DNA of 64,000 nucleotides from Nitrosomonas sp. Its GTDB lineage: Bacteria > Pseudomonadota > Gammaproteobacteria > Burkholderiales > Nitrosomonadaceae. Each line of letters opens with the position of its first letter. The first letter of the stretch is position 1. Of this stretch, positions 8,375 to 17,666 are shown piece by piece. The stretch covers positions 1 through 64,000 of the forward strand of contig JAMWZR010000009.1 of assembly GCA_024282035.1 (NCBI GenBank), read 5' to 3'. The translations under genes and the position numbers were made by a program. A model generated the notes under the pieces. It saw only the letters and a program-made list of their open reading frames with translations, ran no database searches and had not been told where the DNA came from.

Positions 8375-10488
8375 CAAGAAATTTTCTCCCAGATCGTGAC
8401 TTCCGATAATGTGTGCTGGAATTTACGCTTGGTTTCCCGGATGACGAAGGGTACCGATATGGGTTCCTGAATCAGGCGGAAATGCTTGCCCAGGATTTCC
8501 TTGAGACCATCCAGTGTTGTGAAATTCTCACCATCCCGCTTAAATCCACCGACCCAGGATTCTTTTTTCGTGTGCTCGGTGAGCCAAGTGTAAGGTGAAG
8601 TGATCATCAGCAGCCCACCACTATTGACGCGAGTGTGGATGCTGGTCAGCAGTTTGGCCGGATCGTACAAACGGTCGATCAGGTTGGCAGCAAGAATGAG
8701 ATCGTAACCGGTGAAGAACGGCTTTAGATTGCACGCATCGCCCTGGTAAAACTCAACGTGATCCTTGACATGATCGAGTCCCAGACCGGTGAGGGTACGT
8801 TCCTTGTACGCGACCAGATCGCCTTCTTCCACTAATGTGTAGCGCAGAACGCCATGCTGTACGAGTTGCACACCCTGACCGATGAAGCGTGCGGAAAAGT
8901 CGATGCCAGTGACATGATCGAAATTGCGTGCGAGCTCGAAGGTCGAGCGACCCGATGCGCACCCCAGATCCAGTGCAGTACGTTTGGGCCGGTTACCCAT
9001 TGCCGAAATGGCGATTTCCGCCAAAGCTCGCGGAAAATTGGGCACGTCGAAGTAGCTGTCGCCATAATGAAATTCGGCGTATTCCGACAGCAGTTTGTCG
9101 GTTTCATAATTCGATGTCGGCTGCTTGGCCGGTGCATCGGATACCACATAACGGAAACCGGCATGCTGGAAGAAATGGCGACGAAACGCATAGCGTGAAC
9201 TGCGCAGCGTTTCGTTGCCACACGAAACCCAGGATCCGCCCTTGATCAGATTGTGCTGATTGTCGAATGTGGGGGTGGTGAAGTCATCGTACAATGGATG
9301 TACATCGAAACCTTCGAATGGGTGGGTCGGAGTTTCGGTCCACTGCCAGACATTGCCGGCGATATCGAAAAATTCGCCCTGTGCGAATTCGGAAACCGGG
9401 CAGCTCGAAGCGTAAAAATCCAGATGCAGGTTGCCCCGTGCCTTTTCGTGCAGTGGCACTTCGGATAGTTGTGCAACATCGTATAGTCGGTACCACTCGT
9501 CTTCTGTTGGCAACCTGACGGGCTGATCGGAGATGGAAGCTTTCCAGTTACAAAAAGCCTTGGCTTCATGGTAATTGACTTCGACAGGCCAGTCCCAAGG
9601 CATCGGTACCTCCTCGGTCATCAGGCGCAGGTGCCACGAATTTCCCTTCTTGACCCAGAATGTGGGATGTTCGGCTCGGGAGAATTCCTGCCAGGCACGA
9701 CCTTCTTCGAGCCAGTAACTTTCAGTACGGTATCCGTTGGCTTCGACAAAAGGAAGGAATTCCTCATTACTGACCAGATACTTGCTGGCTTTGAAGGCAG
9801 AAATGTCGGCGTTATGCGAGCCATATTCGTTGTCCCAGCCATAGTGCAGCTGATCGGTTTTGCTTTTGCTGATGGAGATACTGCCCGCTGCAACATCGAT
9901 CAGGGAATTGAGTGGAGCGGTACCCGATGTGCGGCAGGGTTGCCATTCCGGGTGCGGTTGTACGAATTCGAGCTGATGCTGGCGAATTAGAACGGAGGAC
10001 GTTTCCAGATGAATGCGTTCATGTTCGATACCCATCAGAATAGGCCACCAGGAACTTTCCCAGGTAATTGGCAGGACCATCGGCATATCGCTGATCAATC
10101 GATCAACCAGGTTGCGGATTGTTTTGCGGTAGGTAAAGACTTCCTCGACACTGGGCCAGTCATAATGCGTGCTGTCCAGATCATCCCAACTCATTTCATC
10201 CACACCCACGGCAAAGATCGATTCCAGTCTGGGATCGATGCGTTCGCCGATGAGTCCGGCCAGAATCAGTTTGTTGGTGAAAAAGGTTGCAGTGTGGCCG
10301 AGATAAAAAATGAGTGGATGGCGCAAAGAAATAGGTTTCTTGTAATACGCTTCCTTGGTGCGCAAGGTCTCGAACAATTGTTCATAGCGGTCCAGCGTGG
10401 TGTGAAAGTACTGGCGTATTTCTTCACGTTTTGCCGTGACATCGCTACCATCGAGTAAAGGTGTTCTTTGAAATAAGGATTGTGACAT
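8374..10488 (-). CDS. ovoA: OvoA, 5-histidylcysteine sulfoxide synthase with fused methyltransferase
   Basis: 704 aa, the full three-domain size. Residues about 1-170 are a DinB-like iron-binding domain with the ligand motif IEHERIHLE. About 200-440 is the FGE/sulfatase-modifying-factor domain (FDIAGNVWQWTETP, IKGGSWVSCGNETLRSSRYAFRR). About 450-704 is an SAM-dependent methyltransferase (ALDLGCASGRSTFELA, VTGIDFSARFI). EgtB-type ergothioneine enzymes lack this fused C-terminal methyltransferase, so OvoA is the better call. It joins cysteine to C5 of histidine as a sulfoxide using oxygen and non-heme iron; the last domain methylates the product to ovothiol A, a redox-active thiol. First gene of an ovoA-ovoB operon. 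No clear ribosome site precedes the ATG. Confidence 0.92.
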   Translation of the reverse strand: MSQSLFQRTPLLDGSDVTAKREEIRQYFHTTLDRYEQLFETLRTKEAYYKKPISLRHPLIFYLGHTATFFTNKLILAGLIGERIDPRLESIFAVGVDEMSWDDLDSTHYDWPSVEEVFTYRKTIRNLVDRLISDMPMVLPITWESSWWPILMGIEHERIHLETSSVLIRQHQLEFVQPHPEWQPCRTSGTAPLNSLIDVAAGSISISKSKTDQLHYGWDNEYGSHNADISAFKASKYLVSNEEFLPFVEANGYRTESYWLEEGRAWQEFSRAEHPTFWVKKGNSWHLRLMTEEVPMPWDWPVEVNYHEAKAFCNWKASISDQPVRLPTEDEWYRLYDVAQLSEVPLHEKARGNLHLDFYASSCPVSEFAQGEFFDIAGNVWQWTETPTHPFEGFDVHPLYDDFTTPTFDNQHNLIKGGSWVSCGNETLRSSRYAFRRHFFQHAGFRYVVSDAPAKQPTSNYETDKLLSEYAEFHYGDSYFDVPNFPRALAEIAISAMGNRPKRTALDLGCASGRSTFELARNFDHVTGIDFSARFIGQGVQLVQHGVLRYTLVEEGDLVAYKERTLTGLGLDHVKDHVEFYQGDACNLKPFFTGYDLILAANLIDRLYDPAKLLTSIHTRVNSGGLLMITSPYTWLTEHTKKESWVGGFKRDGENFTTLDGLKEILGKHFRLIQEPISVPFVIRETKRKFQHTLSEVTIWEKIS

Positions 10489-10896
10489 AAATTAATTTTT
10501 ATCCAATGATTCAATTTTTTGACGGGTATTATACCGCTTCAATTTTTTAAGATTCTACCCAACCAGGATAAAGGTCATTCATTTCATTAAATGCGTATTC
10601 AGCAAGGAATGGGCAAAAATTGACTGGAATCAAGCAGACTGTGGACAGGAAGGGTGACAAGGGGATTTGATTGTAACCGAATCCGGCTTTTATTGTAAAA
10701 ACTTGCAGCGGAATGCAGAACAGAATCAGCTTGCTGCATCTAGCAGTTATTGCGAATTTATCAGATGCAGGATAAATCTTATAGTAAAAGTGAGAAATGA
10801 TCGGCTGGTGGTATCATAAAATGGAGCGATTGTAATACATTCATTAATCTGTGTATTACAGCTTTTTCTTTTACCTTTGAACATTGCGGGATGGTT
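10489..10896. other. intergenic region upstream of the PEP-CTERM gene and ovoA
   Basis: About 400 bp between divergent ovoA and the PEP-CTERM gene. Apart from the inverted repeat at 10831-10860 I see no coding potential, no recognisable RNA and no confident promoter. Confidence 0.5.
10831..10860. repeat. inverted repeat upstream of PEP-CTERM gene
   Basis: TGTAATACA (10831-10839) and TGTATTACA (10852-10860) are perfect 9-bp arms 12 nt apart, ending about 36 bp before the likely start of the PEP-CTERM protein. It could be an operator, or a leader hairpin, as it is followed by a T-rich run (GCTTTTTCTTTT). Confidence 0.5.
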
Positions 10897-12123
10897 ATGA
10901 ATAGACATGATTCAAAGTTTCTCGGCTTCTCTATTTTTCTTGCAGCAATTGGGATGGTTGCTTTTTCAGCATCGGCACATGCCAATTGGTCGATCACTGG
11001 ACTGGGTTCCCTCGGAGGGGATATCAGTTTTGCCCGTGGCATCAACGATAACGGTCAAGTAGTTGGGTATGCCTATACGAATTCGGGGGACCGGCATGCA
11101 TTCATGACGGGTGCCAATGGTGTCGGCATGGTTGACCTGGGTACGTTGGGAGGGTCAGAAAGTCTGTCGACTTCGATCAATGATGCTGGCCAGGTGGTTG
11201 GGCAAGCTGCGCTGACGCTAGACAATCCAATGGGCTATCACGCCTTTCTGGCCGGACCGCAAGGAGCCAGTATCCATGATCTGGGCAGCCTGGGAAAGGA
11301 TTATAGTTCGGCCAGTGGCATCAACAATTCGGGGCAGGTCGTTGGGCATGTCGGTGTTTTTTCAGGCAGCCCTTTTGATTATCATGCCTTTGTAACCGGC
11401 TCGAATGGTGTGGGTATGAAGGATTTGGGCACGCTTGGGGGGACGGATAGTTTTGCAACGGCAATCAATGACAATGGAATGGTTATCGGAGCATCCTTTA
11501 CCGATACGGGGAGTACGCATGCTTTTCTGGCGCGTGCTGATGGTGTGGGCATGACGGATCTGGGTACTCTGGGAGACGATTATAGCTATGCCATCGGTAT
11601 CAATGGTTCCGGACAGATTGTCGGAGAGTCTCTGGCTAAAGGCAGCGTGTTGCCACATGCCTTCATTACTGGTCAGGATGGGGACAAGATGCTTGATCTG
11701 GGTACCTTGGGTGGACGGTACAGCAGTGCTACCGGAATCAACGATGCTGGTGAAGCGGTAGGGGTATCGACAGTCCTGAATGGCGGCGGAAACTTTGATG
11801 CTTTTATATACAGTCATGGCGGAATTACCGATTTGTCGCAGCTTGATGCGGTCATTGGGGGTGGCTGGACCAATCTGTTTGTATCCGATATCAACAATCA
11901 TGGACAAATTGTAGGCTATGGCCTCGATAGTCAGGGGCAAACCGAGGCTTTTCTACTGTCCTATACTTCGGATACGGTATTTCATCCACAACCCATTTTC
12001 ATACCCCTTCCCGTACCCGAACCCGAGACTTACCTGATGTGGCTGGTAGGGCTAGGGTTGCTGGGGTGGATGGCCGTGCGCAGAAAACGAAAGGTAGACA
12101 TGGTGCTCTGCTGGAGAGAGTAA
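10897..12123 (+). CDS. PEP-CTERM sorted protein with HAF repeats
   Basis: 408 aa from the ATG at 10897 (GGGA five bases upstream); an in-frame ATG at 10891 is equally open. It has a signal peptide (hydrophobic FSIFLAAIGMVAFSASAHA). About seven repeats of the form DLGTLGG...S.A..INDNGQVVG....G..HAF then follow, the classic HAF repeat that names the family. The C-terminus has the PEP-CTERM tripartite signal: PVPEPETY, a hydrophobic helix and RRKRK. Such proteins are processed by an exosortase/EpsH system and associated with exopolysaccharide and the cell surface. No exosortase is in the window. Nine residues beyond the basic cluster (VDMVLCWRE) make the tail slightly longer than usual. Confidence 0.88.
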   Translation: MNRHDSKFLGFSIFLAAIGMVAFSASAHANWSITGLGSLGGDISFARGINDNGQVVGYAYTNSGDRHAFMTGANGVGMVDLGTLGGSESLSTSINDAGQVVGQAALTLDNPMGYHAFLAGPQGASIHDLGSLGKDYSSASGINNSGQVVGHVGVFSGSPFDYHAFVTGSNGVGMKDLGTLGGTDSFATAINDNGMVIGASFTDTGSTHAFLARADGVGMTDLGTLGDDYSYAIGINGSGQIVGESLAKGSVLPHAFITGQDGDKMLDLGTLGGRYSSATGINDAGEAVGVSTVLNGGGNFDAFIYSHGGITDLSQLDAVIGGGWTNLFVSDINNHGQIVGYGLDSQGQTEAFLLSYTSDTVFHPQPIFIPLPVPEPETYLMWLVGLGLLGWMAVRRKRKVDMVLCWRE

Positions 12124-12457
12124 AGATGTCGATCCGGCTGGTTCATGTCGGGGCAACGTAACAAAGCAGCGCTAAGGACTGATGGTGAAATTACCAAACT
12201 TACCGATCCTAATTCCGGTGGTTTCTCCATGTTTCTTCATTGAAGAAACAGCTGATTACACTAGTTGATAGCTACAATCCGTCAATTGGAACTGCCGTGA
12301 ATAATCAGGTGATAAATGTGGCTTTGACTATACTGTAAAAATCGTTTTCACCGGATTCTCAATCTGTACCGGTTATAGCTGAATCGGACATAAATGCCAT
12401 GCATGTTGCTGGTCGGCCTTGGATTGATCATATTATCCCTGCGGAGCAGAACGCATA
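12124..12457. other. intergenic region between convergent PEP-CTERM gene and mnmA
   Basis: About 330 bp, not coding as far as can be seen. A perfect inverted repeat TGTTTCTTC (12230-12238) and GAAGAAACA (12242-12250) with a 3-nt loop lies here. It has no T-tract, but its place between convergent genes fits a weak terminator or a transcript-end hairpin. Confidence 0.4.
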
Positions 12458-13552
12458 TTAATCGCAGATGATGCCCCCACCCAGGCATACCTTGCTTTCG
12501 TAAACGACAACGGATTGTCCGGGGGTAACGGCCCATTGTTCCTGAGCAAACTCGACGTGGCAGATTCCGGATTCGATGCGAGAGATGGCGCATGGTGCAT
12601 CCACCTGACGGTAGCGGGTTTTGGCGGCATAGACCCAGTTGCAATGTGGTTGCTGGCCACTGATCCAGGTCAGGTCGGTTGCTTTCAAAGTGGGACGGAA
12701 CAGAGCGGGGTGATTATGGCCTTGTACGGCGATCAATACATTACGTTGCCTATCCTTGGCACAAACAAACCACGGTTCATCGTTGCCGTCACGTGTACCA
12801 CCAATGCCCAAGCCTTGCCGCTGTCCGAGGGTGTAGTACATCAAACCGATGTGTTCGCCAATGACTTTGCCCTCCGGTGTCTGGATTTCTCCGGGTTCGT
12901 GTGGCAGATAACGATTGAGAAATTCCCGGAATGGACGTTCGCCAATAAAACAAATTCCGGTGCTGTCCTTTTTGGCCTGATTGGGCAAATTCAGTGTTCT
13001 TGCGATTTCACGTACCTGGCGTTTGTACAGGTGACCAACTGGAAATAGGGTGCGCGCCAGTTGTTGCTGATTCAGCCGGTATAAAAAATAACTCTGGTCC
13101 TTGGTGCCGTCCTCGCCTTTGAGCAATTGAAAGGTGTTACCGAATCGCCTGACTTGTGCATAGTGCCCGGTGGCAATCTTGTCGGCTCCCATTTGGGTGG
13201 CATGATCGAGAAAGGCCTTGAACTTAATTTCGGCGTTACACAATACATCGGGATTGGGAGTGCGTCCGGCTTGGTATTCGGCAAGGAAATGCGAAAATAC
13301 GCGATCCTTGTATTCAGCCGAGAAATTTACCACTTCGATCGGAATATCGAGGACATCGGCGACGGACACGGCATCAAGGAAATCCTGACGCGATGAACAA
13401 TATTCATCGGTGTCGTCATCTTCCCAGTTTTTCATGAACAGGCCCAGTACATCGTAACCTTCCTGTTTCAGCAAATAAGCTGCCACCGATGAATCGACAC
13501 CGCCGGACAAACCCACGACGATGCGCTGTTTTTTGATCAGGTCATGCGTCAT
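12458..13552 (-). CDS. mnmA: MnmA, tRNA-specific 2-thiouridylase
   Basis: 364 aa, normal length. The PP-loop ATP pyrophosphatase motif [16 protein letters not shown] is at residues about 12-27. The catalytic cysteine pair is in [12 protein letters not shown] and [14 protein letters not shown]. The C-terminal beta-barrel ends [18 protein letters not shown]. It thiolates U34 of tRNA-Lys, -Glu and -Gln in the cytoplasm. It overlaps the upstream Nudix gene by 11 bp, so the pair is an operon. Confidence 0.97.
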   Translation of the reverse strand: MTHDLIKKQRIVVGLSGGVDSSVAAYLLKQEGYDVLGLFMKNWEDDDTDEYCSSRQDFLDAVSVADVLDIPIEVVNFSAEYKDRVFSHFLAEYQAGRTPNPDVLCNAEIKFKAFLDHATQMGADKIATGHYAQVRRFGNTFQLLKGEDGTKDQSYFLYRLNQQQLARTLFPVGHLYKRQVREIARTLNLPNQAKKDSTGICFIGERPFREFLNRYLPHEPGEIQTPEGKVIGEHIGLMYYTLGQRQGLGIGGTRDGNDEPWFVCAKDRQRNVLIAVQGHNHPALFRPTLKATDLTWISGQQPHCNWVYAAKTRYRQVDAPCAISRIESGICHVEFAQEQWAVTPGQSVVVYESKVCLGGGIICD

Positions 13553-14000
13553 AGTGAGTCAACACCTCGAGGGGATAGCGTTTTCCTGCCTGGTGATCCT
13601 GTATGCAGCGCATAACCAGGGGACTGCGATGGCGATCGATACGGCGCTCGATTTCCTGTAAATCGAACCAATCCGCACGTGCAATGCCGTGATCCAGTGT
13701 GCGCTGAGGATCATGTTCGGTCACTCGGCCGACAAAGGCGAAGCGCAGATAAGTCATATCTACGCGCTGCGAATGCCACTGATAAATTCCCAGCAGAAAT
13801 TCCGGTACGAATGTGTATGCCGTTTCTTCCAGTGTCTCTCGGATAGTGCCTTGCAGGATGGATTCGCCTGGATCGAGGTGACCGGCTGGCTGATTCAGAA
13901 ACAGGCCAGTACCGGGTTCCGGTTCTTCCTCGACCAGCAAGTATTTTCCATTTTGTTCGATAACGGCCGCGACTGTGACATTGGGTTTCCAGATCATCAT
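13542..14000 (-). CDS. nudJ: Nudix hydrolase, NudJ-like
   Basis: 152 aa. The Nudix box is intact: [23 protein letters not shown] (residues about 40-62, fitting GX5EX7REUXEEXGU). Length, the N-terminal [22 protein letters not shown], and the position directly before mnmA match NudJ (YmfB), a pyrophosphatase acting on nucleotides and thiamin pyrimidine pyrophosphate. Two adjacent ATG codons could start it. Confidence 0.88.
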   Translation of the reverse strand: MMIWKPNVTVAAVIEQNGKYLLVEEEPEPGTGLFLNQPAGHLDPGESILQGTIRETLEETAYTFVPEFLLGIYQWHSQRVDMTYLRFAFVGRVTEHDPQRTLDHGIARADWFDLQEIERRIDRHRSPLVMRCIQDHQAGKRYPLEVLTHYDA

Positions 14001-14288
14001 GTTATGGTTCGGGGATTAAAGTGAAGAGTCGTATGCATAGTTTAAGGACAACCAGGTTGTGTCTCTTTAGAAGGCTTATTATATCGTACTGGTTTTGCAA
14101 CCCCGCTTGAAATTCACCGGGCTGGCTTGCGTTGCACAGGTTGCATGGCGGCTTCCTTACAGTGCTGATTTTTACGGTCGGTTGAATGGGGTATCACAAA
14201 GCGTCATCCTGAGTGGTTAAATAGCATAAAATGCGCGGGTGCTCATTTACTTCCACCATTTTGACTATACTCAAATCAGGCCCATCAC

Positions 14289-14921
14289 ATGTTTCTCGTT
14301 GACTTCATTCTCCACATAGACAAACACTTGCAACAATTGTCCTCGGAATATGGTTTGTGGATTTACGGTATTCTGTTCCTGATCGTATTCTGTGAGACCG
14401 GCCTGGTAGTCCTGCCATTACTACCCGGAGATTCGCTGTTGTTCGCGGCAGGTTCGCTGGCATCGATGGAGAATTCACAACTCAGCCCGCACGTCCTGTT
14501 TGTTGGATTGTGCATAGCGGGTATCGTGGGTGACAGTGTCAATTACTGGATCGGTAAGAAAGCTGGCCCCAAGGTTTTTGCTTCCAAGGACTCGCGCTAT
14601 TTCAAGCGTGAATATCTCGACAAGACGCATGCATTTTACGTCAAGTATGGCGCCAAGACGATCATCATCGCCCGCTTCATTCCGATCATCCGTACTTTTG
14701 CTCCTTTTGTCGCCGGTATCGGTACCATGCCTTACCGTACATTCATTACCTATAACATCGTAGGTGCCGTGCTCTGGGTTGGCACATTCGTCTATGCTGG
14801 GTTTTATTTCGGACAGCTGCCAGCAGTGCAGCAAAATTTCAAATTGATCATTCTGGCGATCATCATTCTGTCGATTACACCGCCCATCATCGAATATCTC
14901 AAGCATCGCTACAGAAAATAA
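14289..14921 (+). CDS. DedA-family membrane protein
   Basis: 210 aa with four to five membrane helices. Family motifs seen are FCETGLVVLPLLPGDSLLF near the start and the conserved F.ARFIP.IRTFAPFVAG.G.M segment in the middle. DedA/SNARE-associated proteins act in the inner membrane in lipid (undecaprenyl-phosphate or phospholipid) translocation and envelope homeostasis. It is transcribed towards hpnN with a 36-bp gap, so the two may form an operon of membrane-lipid functions. Confidence 0.88.
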   Translation: MFLVDFILHIDKHLQQLSSEYGLWIYGILFLIVFCETGLVVLPLLPGDSLLFAAGSLASMENSQLSPHVLFVGLCIAGIVGDSVNYWIGKKAGPKVFASKDSRYFKREYLDKTHAFYVKYGAKTIIIARFIPIIRTFAPFVAGIGTMPYRTFITYNIVGAVLWVGTFVYAGFYFGQLPAVQQNFKLIILAIIILSITPPIIEYLKHRYRK

Positions 14922-14957
14922 CGCATTCATCGATTGTTTCAATCGGAAGGAATAACT

Positions 14958-17603
14958 GTGGAAACTTCTCATAGCCGGGTACATGCCCTTTTTGCGCAAT
15001 GGACAACCTTCTCCTATCGCCATGCCTTATGGGTACTCATGGTGGCGTTAATGGTCGCAGTGGCCAGCGGATTTTATATCTCGCGCTATTTGGGCATGAA
15101 TACCGATACCACAGATATGTTGTCGGAGGAACTGCCGTTTCGTGTCAACCTGAAACACTACAACAAAACATTTCCGCAAGATATCGAGACATTGCTCATC
15201 GTGCTCAATGCGCCGACGCCCGAGCAGGTGCGCTTGGCTGCGGAGCAGTTGGCGGAGCAGTTGCAGCGCGATACTGATCATTTTTCCAATGTTTACGCAC
15301 CACGAGTCGATGACTTTACCGCACGTAACGGGTTAATGTACCAAAGTCTGCCCGAGCTGGAACGCATCACCGATAGTCTGGCTGCTGCACAACCGTTGAT
15401 CACGCGCATTACCCGTGACCCTTCACTGGCAGCATTTGCCGATGTGCTGATCGGAGCAGTAGACGAACTGAACAAGGGACGCAACATTGAATTGCGGCCC
15501 GTGCTCGAGGGTGTCAATGCAACATTGGAAGCGCGGCTGAACGATACCCCCAGAGCGCTGTCGTGGCAGACGATGTTCAGTGGCGAAGCGCAGAAAAGTA
15601 CCTACCAGGAACTGATCGTCGTCAAGCCCCATCTGGATTATTCGCAATTGTTTCCCGCGGAAGAGTCGATTGCAGCGTTGCACGCGGCAGCACGCAGCGT
15701 GGGCATTACCGAGACCGGCCCGGTGCGATTGCGCATCACCGGTGAAGTAGCATTGGCCGAGGAGGAACTCAACAGTTCGCTGCGCGGAATGGAATATGCC
15801 GGCATCATCACCTTTATCCTGGTTGGAGGGGTGCTGTATTTTGCCATGCGTACGGCGGGCTTGATTTTTAACGTGCTGATCTGCTTGCTGATGGGACTGA
15901 TTCTGACGGCTACGTTCGCAACAGCGGTTGTGGGGCACCTGAATCTGATCTCGATAGCTTTCGCCGTACTGTACATCGGTCTGGGTGCCGATTTTGCCAT
16001 TCATTTTCTGCTGCGCTACCGTGAAGTACTGGAAAATGGACAACCCGCCAGCACAGCGATTCATGTTTCCGGCGGTGATGCCGGCGCCGCCCTGACGGCT
16101 TGCACGATTACCAATGCGATCGGTTTTTATGCTTTCATGCCTACCGATTACAGTGGTGTGGCCGAACTGGGCATCATTTCCGGCACCGGTATGATCATCA
16201 GTCTGCTGGTGACACTCACCATCGGTCCGGCATTGCTGCGTTACTGGTCTAAACGCCCGCCCAAGCAAGTTGCGACCGGAAATTCTGTGGGCAAGGTGCT
16301 GGAATTTTCGCTGAAATGGCATAAGCTCACCTATGCAGTGACACTGATGGCAACGATTGCCGGCATCATGCTGCTACCGCAGGTGCGTTTTGATTACAAC
16401 CTGCTCAGCATGCAGGATCAGCAGGCGGAAACGGTAAAGACATTCCGCGAACTGATTGCTGAACCGGATCTGTCACCCTGGCATGTTGCCGTGCTGGCTG
16501 GTAACGCCGATGAAACCGGGCAGTTGGCGCAACGTTTGCAACGATTGCCCGAAGTGAGCAAAGTCGTCACCGTACTGGATTTCGTGCCCAATGAACAGGA
16601 AGAGAAATTTTCCCTGATCAGGGAACTGGCGCTTACCGTGGGACCGATAGCGGCGCCACCACAGACCAGACCGGAAAATGGCAATCAATTGGAGCAGCAA
16701 TATCAATCCCTGGTTAACCTGATTGCAGCACTAGACCGTTTCATGACAGCCCATCCTGAGCATCCTGCGTTGTCCGTGATGCACAGTTTTCACGCATCTT
16801 TGTCTCGTTTGCGTGACAAACTGGATGGCGCCGATACCGATGCCAGGAGCAAACTGTTGCAGGCGGTCGAGGAAGACTGGCTGGCGATGCTGCCGCTGGC
16901 CCTGCAAAGCTTGCGTAAGGCCACTCAAGCCGAACCATTTGATATGAAGGATTTGCCGCAACCATTACGCGAGCGCTGGTACAGTCAGGCCGGAGAATAC
17001 CGGCTGGCCGTTTATCCGGCGGAAGATCTGAATGATAACGATGCCTTGCGGCGCTTCGTGCGTTCCGTGCAGCAAGTGGCTCCGCAGGCGATCGGTGTGC
17101 CGGTCATCAGTCTGGAAGCAGGCGAAGCCGTCGTGCAGGCTTTCATCCACGCGTTTTCACTGGCGCTGATTGGTGTGGTGGTCATCCTGCTGGTGTTGCT
17201 ACGCAGCATTCGTTACACCCTGCTGGTGTTGTTGCCCTTACTACTCTCCAGTCTGTTTACGGCTGCTTTGACGGTCGTGCTCGATGTACCGTTCAACTTT
17301 GCCAATATCATTGCATTGCCGCTGCTCCTTGGGCTGGGTATCGATAGCAGTCTGCACATGGTGTATCGCAGCCTGAACAATGAAATGGTCAGCGAAGTCC
17401 TGATTCATACCAGTACGGCTCGTGCCATTTTCTATAGCGCATTGACTGCTCTGGTCGATTTTGCCAGCCTGATGCTGTCATCGCACCAGGGCACGGCCAG
17501 CATGGGAGTGTTGTTGACCGTGGGACTGGCATTAACACTGGTCTGTACCCTGGTCATCCTGCCCGTGCTGTTGCGCAGTCCCGTTACTCAAGCGGCCCGG
17601 TAA
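14958..17603 (+). CDS. hpnN: HpnN, hopanoid-associated RND transporter
   Basis: 881 aa from the GTG at 14958, which has a CGGAAGGAATA ribosome site; a TTG at 14934 is in frame but less likely. It is an MMPL/RND-fold transporter with two repeats: one N-terminal helix, a periplasmic domain, then five or six helices, twice. The first membrane block has LYIGLGADFAIHFLLRYRE; the second has LLLGLGIDSSLHMVYRS. Length and these motifs fit HpnN, which moves hopanoids to the outer membrane. No other hopanoid gene lies nearby, so it is separated from any shc/hpn cluster. Confidence 0.85.
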   Translation: METSHSRVHALFAQWTTFSYRHALWVLMVALMVAVASGFYISRYLGMNTDTTDMLSEELPFRVNLKHYNKTFPQDIETLLIVLNAPTPEQVRLAAEQLAEQLQRDTDHFSNVYAPRVDDFTARNGLMYQSLPELERITDSLAAAQPLITRITRDPSLAAFADVLIGAVDELNKGRNIELRPVLEGVNATLEARLNDTPRALSWQTMFSGEAQKSTYQELIVVKPHLDYSQLFPAEESIAALHAAARSVGITETGPVRLRITGEVALAEEELNSSLRGMEYAGIITFILVGGVLYFAMRTAGLIFNVLICLLMGLILTATFATAVVGHLNLISIAFAVLYIGLGADFAIHFLLRYREVLENGQPASTAIHVSGGDAGAALTACTITNAIGFYAFMPTDYSGVAELGIISGTGMIISLLVTLTIGPALLRYWSKRPPKQVATGNSVGKVLEFSLKWHKLTYAVTLMATIAGIMLLPQVRFDYNLLSMQDQQAETVKTFRELIAEPDLSPWHVAVLAGNADETGQLAQRLQRLPEVSKVVTVLDFVPNEQEEKFSLIRELALTVGPIAAPPQTRPENGNQLEQQYQSLVNLIAALDRFMTAHPEHPALSVMHSFHASLSRLRDKLDGADTDARSKLLQAVEEDWLAMLPLALQSLRKATQAEPFDMKDLPQPLRERWYSQAGEYRLAVYPAEDLNDNDALRRFVRSVQQVAPQAIGVPVISLEAGEAVVQAFIHAFSLALIGVVVILLVLLRSIRYTLLVLLPLLLSSLFTAALTVVLDVPFNFANIIALPLLLGLGIDSSLHMVYRSLNNEMVSEVLIHTSTARAIFYSALTALVDFASLMLSSHQGTASMGVLLTVGLALTLVCTLVILPVLLRSPVTQAAR

Positions 17604-17624
17604 GGGGATTTGCGTGGGGGTGCA

Positions 17625-17658
17625 GTATGCTGCTCCTCAGATTCGGGAAGCAGCATAC
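17625..17658. terminator. hairpin between convergent hpnN and permease genes
   Basis: GTATGCTGCT (17625-17634) and AGCAGCATAC (17649-17658) form a perfect 10-bp stem with a 14-nt loop. It lies 21 bp after the hpnN stop and 8 bp after the permease stop on the other strand. No T-run is present, so it may be a weak bidirectional terminator or an end-protecting hairpin. Confidence 0.5.
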
Positions 17659-17666
17659 CGGCATGA

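Noticed and set aside
15423-16322. long open frame antisense to hpnN
   Set aside because: Rich in Gln/His/Arg with no family pattern; it is a by-product of the codon use of hpnN.
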